From Epiperipatus broadwayi (lineage: Eukaryota; Onychophora; Udeonychophora; Euonychophora; Peripatidae), in contig JAQFVV010000562.1 of the NCBI GenBank assembly GCA_028023455.1, forward strand, positions 248,001 through 312,000: a DNA stretch of 64,000 nucleotides, in the 5' to 3' direction. The notes under the pieces were generated by a model, which saw only the letters and a list, made by a program, of their open reading frames with translations, was not told where the DNA came from and searched no databases. A program made the translations under genes and the position numbers. Below are positions 60,541 to 64,000 of the stretch, piece by piece (position 1 is the stretch's first letter; each line of letters opens with the position of its first letter).

Positions 60541-62634
60541 GTGAAAACAAATGTTCAATAGTACCACAATCTTTGAGAAGTCAATATTTTTTATCATTCT
60601 AATTTTCATTATCTTTGCCACACTTTTTTGATAGGCATGTTTAAACCAAATGTATCTGCAGATTTAGAAGGTTGTAGAATCCTACAAACTGATTCTTTCC
60701 ATAATCTTACTTTCAGTGATTTTAAAATCTGAATGCACAATTTGTGTGCGCATTAGTACGCAATGTAAATAAAGTTAATTTAATCATATAAATACCATGT
60801 ATTCTATATATGAATAAAATATTTTATTATCATACTACTGTAGAAATCTACATATGCGTACCTTAAATTTAAATATGCTAATCACAAATAATTATTCATA
60901 TACACCCCTCCTCCTCCTGTTAAGACTTTTTTGGGTGTTAGTATAAAGGAAGCGTAATAGTGGCGCTTATGTTTTGTCTACTACACAACAGCCGAGTGTG
61001 TGCATACTGTTGATAAGATAATTGTCAAGGTTTAAGTTCATGATTTGCAACGTATATGTATATATTGCAGTCGTACCAGAATTAAGGGATGGAGAACTTT
61101 CTTCATTTAAAATATAAAGTTAATGGATTATAATTATTTAGTGTGCACACTTACACATTGACACACATGGAAGCAGAAGCGTATTTATACTCTTTATTCT
61201 TTTTTTTTATTTGTTACTGATGTTTAATAAATCTATTTTGTTACTTCAAATTGTACTTGAATTTTATTTAATTGGTAGATGACTTGCCAATTAGTATTGA
61301 GATAATACCATCAGGGCAGAGCAAAGAGATTAAATTTAAATAGAATATTTTTAATATACTATATTTGGGAAGTCCGGTTTCAGTTTCGATTTAATTGAAG
61401 ATTCTATACACAACTAATTTACCTGTAAGACTTATACTTCTTTTACATTCCTTTAGATTTGTTAAATGTAACAATAGAACATTGAAAAGTATGCTAAAAT
61501 TTTAGCATCGAGTTATTGGTCTATTTTTAACAATTATCAAGATATTTAAATCCATTTATATTCTAAAATTGAAAAACTATATGAATGTTTCAGGAGTTTT
61601 TTCCAATATTGGCTGATCATTAACTTCACGTTTATGTATACTAACTACGAATCAAATATCCATAATGGTTGCATGCAAAAGATTATATCATTTTGCAAAT
61701 TAGCTTTTGAATTGAAAAAAATACATCAATCATATCGTGCTATAAATCCAGAAACCAATATGATGAATTTCTTATTGTGCTTTTAGTTACTTCAAATTGA
61801 AATTTATCTATGAACCTGAACCATAACTTTTATGAAACAACCTATAAGTATTTCAAATACCCTTGTCAAAAGGTATAAACAATTTTGGAGATATTGCACG
61901 CAATTCTTTAGTATCACATGTTTTGAAATGTCTTGCTTATAACAATGGGTGTTCTTAATGAATCGTGTAAGAACTACTTAATACACATAACCAAATTTAC
62001 CAGTCACCACTTAATTTAAAATCTTGCTAATGACATTGTTTCAAAATTCAGTCATTTTACATGACCAAATCCATAAAATCAATACATAAATTCTAATTTG
62101 GCTCCTGTATTTTTCTCTTACATTTCTTGATAACAAAACTTGATGTCTCTACTGTTCCTTGATTCTCTAAAACTACCCTAAATCACTGCAATATTTCTAT
62201 CTGAATGAAAGTTATCCAGCAAATTTTTTAAAACTACTTGTTATCATAAACAAGTATTAATCATTTAACAACTGTACAAGTCTTTTTAATGGGAATGATA
62301 AAGGTAACTTTTAAGTTAAGCAAGAACAGTATCCTGAACCATATATATAATTCTTAAAAATGATCAATGAATTTGAACTAAAATATGATCACTCATATTT
62401 TATACTTTTCAGGCATCTTCCTCAGACCCTGATTCTAGTTTTGGAATCACAAAAAGCTCTTGTGACTTCACTAAGCTAGATTTTTTGTTCGAACTATATC
62501 TTTCAATGATTCCATTCATGTATAATTATTCAAAAGATATCAAAATAATTTTTCTACTTCTTAAAATTTTTATTAAACTTTAGAAGACCCTCAATAATTA
62601 AAAATAATTTTATTATGACAAAATATTTTTATTG

Positions 62635-62636
<2 letters not shown>
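60541..62636. other. No recognisable feature
   Basis: AT-rich DNA. A TATAAAGG near 60941 follows a CCTCCTCCTCCTG run, but no coding exon can be tied to it. Confidence 0.45.

Positions 62637-62670
<34 letters not shown>
62637..62670. repeat. (TA)n microsatellite
   Basis: Uninterrupted TA run followed directly by TGTAGCC. Confidence 0.95.
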
Positions 62671-62673
<3 letters not shown>

Positions 62674-64000
62674 AGCCTTCTCCTAGATTGCTTTAATCAT
62701 AAATGAATCATACCGCACGTTTTAGGCGCTATAATCTCCCCTGTAGCCTTCATGCTAATCTAACTAGTCCAATTTACACGTTTGGAAACCATATCTTTCT
62801 CTGTAACCTTCCTAGCTATAACTAATCTAAAACATACGCCTAAAATAAATAATAAACTAAAGAGATGATTTCTTTATTAACTAATCTTGCATGAAACTAT
62901 AAACTTAGAGAAGGTCACAAGGTGATTAATAATTTCTGGTCAAACGAGCCTCAAAATCCACAAATAAGCAAACAAACAAAAGGTTATGAATTAAGCTTAA
63001 TATTTGTCTAACCAATAAGTAAGTAATAACTAGATTGATGGAATGAATATGAAATGAAAATATAAATTAGGCAATAAGTAAATTAGCATGTAGATGACAG
63101 AATGGATAATGAAAATAACTAAAAATTAAATGATACAATGAAATTTGTCTGAGAATGAAAATAAATAAATAAATATGTGTCAGAATAATGAATGATTAAG
63201 ATGATGGTAGAATAAGAGTTAATGGATGATTAAGATGATAATGGAATAAGAGTTAATGAATGGTGGGTTAACTAGGATAATGAATTAAGATGAAAGAAAA
63301 ATAAAGAAAATTGAAATGACAGATGAGAAGAATGATGATGATGAAAGATGATATCCAGAACTCTAAATTTGATATTGATTTAAATAATAATGAAACAACT
63401 AAATCATATACGGATTTCAAGCTTAGCAAAACCAGAATATTCACTATAAAGTCAAAACAAGCTATACATTTCCGATAAAGAAGCAATTGATACTTTAAAG
63501 TTTGGTTGATTTTGACAAAACAGTGAAAATACATAACTCCAATCCAACTATAATAAACAACTAACTATAAAATTTATTATAAATTTAGATTCCATACTAC
63601 AAATTAATATAATTTATTCTTCTCAGGGTTCCTATTACTTAAAGACTATTATACAAGATATACTTGGGTCAGTGAAAGGGATTTTGCCACTACCCAACTA
63701 TAAAGCACCAAACGATTCTTGATATAATATTGAATTACCAAACATATTTAGTACTTTCAGAGAAACTTTATAAATTCCTTAACTATGATAACCCTTAAGT
63801 TTCTATAAGCAGAAATAATTTTCAATAGTTAAACAATAACTTATTAACTTCTCTCTCTCAAATATGTAATAACAATGTGATCAAGATCAGTGAATGATAG
63901 ATCTGCGGGTTCAAATAAACTGATTAAACCAATATTAAGTGTTTAATCTTTTAGTATATCACTTAAAATAATACATACTTGGTTAATAATATTTTGATTA
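62671..64000 (+). other. Possible start of another LTR element, cut by the window end
   Basis: It begins TGTAGCCTTCTCCTAG right after a TA tract, like LTR elements 1 and 2. Three diverged copies of a 60-70 bp unit starting TGTA(G/A)CCTTC lie at 62671, 62742 and 62800. A 47-bp repeat (GATTAAGATGATGGTAGAAT / AAGAGTTAATGGAT) lies at 63190-63270. No gene is seen. The partner repeat would lie outside the window. Confidence 0.25.

Noticed and set aside
63268-63534. 88-codon minus-strand frame rich in I, L, F
   Set aside because: A hydrophobic run expected by chance in AT-rich DNA; no start context or homologue recognised.

Overview
The window reads as AT-rich, repeat-laden DNA of an invertebrate animal. 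The only host gene I can identify with confidence is the 3' end of a Patched/RND-type membrane protein on the + strand. Its last three coding exons lie at 4203-4347, 12809-12930 and 23862-24020, with matching splice phases. The introns of 8.5 and 10.9 kb, the many (TA)n tracts, Penelope-like, Merlin, Ty3/Gypsy and tRNA-SINE sequences together fit a mollusc, perhaps a cephalopod. That assignment is inference, because no marker gene fixes the taxon.

Layout. 1-24160 is the Patched-like gene. Its first intron holds old foldbacks, a tRNA-SINE with a 16-bp target duplication, a LINE fossil and an internally deleted Ty3/Gypsy fossil. Its second intron is mostly one 9.1-kb nest: a Merlin DNA transposon (14324-23401) with terminal inverted repeats and a frameshifted ISXO2-like transposase, into which an LTR element (14588-21734) inserted. 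24160-30210 holds a tRNA-like relic, a second ISXO2-type transposase fossil, a hAT-type MITE and two foldbacks. 31029-32208 is a decayed Penelope-like reverse transcriptase/GIY-YIG gene, followed at 32444-33534 by a tandem plus inverted repeat. 33558-40204 looks like LTR-type segments separated by (TA)n. 40205-54332 is a 14-kb LTR element with LTRs of about 5 kb and an interior coding only a coiled-coil Gag-like protein. 54351-64000 contains further foldbacks, a second SINE copy, an unidentified short coding segment with a CRE box upstream (58256-58871), and probably the start of another LTR at 62671.

Main discovery candidate. Three different foldback families (29.1-29.6 and 48.6-49.6 kb; 32.4-33.5 kb; 55.6-56.0 kb) each carry sequences that fold as type I hammerhead ribozymes: CTGATGA, a short stem II, GAAA, a minimal stem III, a NUH cleavage site and a long stem I, usually with a bulge or internal loop. 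In one family two hammerheads in the same orientation lie 414 nt apart (one has a weakened stem I), an arrangement that could release unit-length RNA as in retrozymes. One foldback is flanked by a perfect 13-bp target duplication, as expected for retroposition. Penelope-like elements are known hosts of such ribozymes, and a Penelope-like gene sits directly beside one family.

Second theme. Two LTR elements with long LTRs, Lys-tRNA-like primer sites and only Gag-like coding both sit inside (TA)n tracts.
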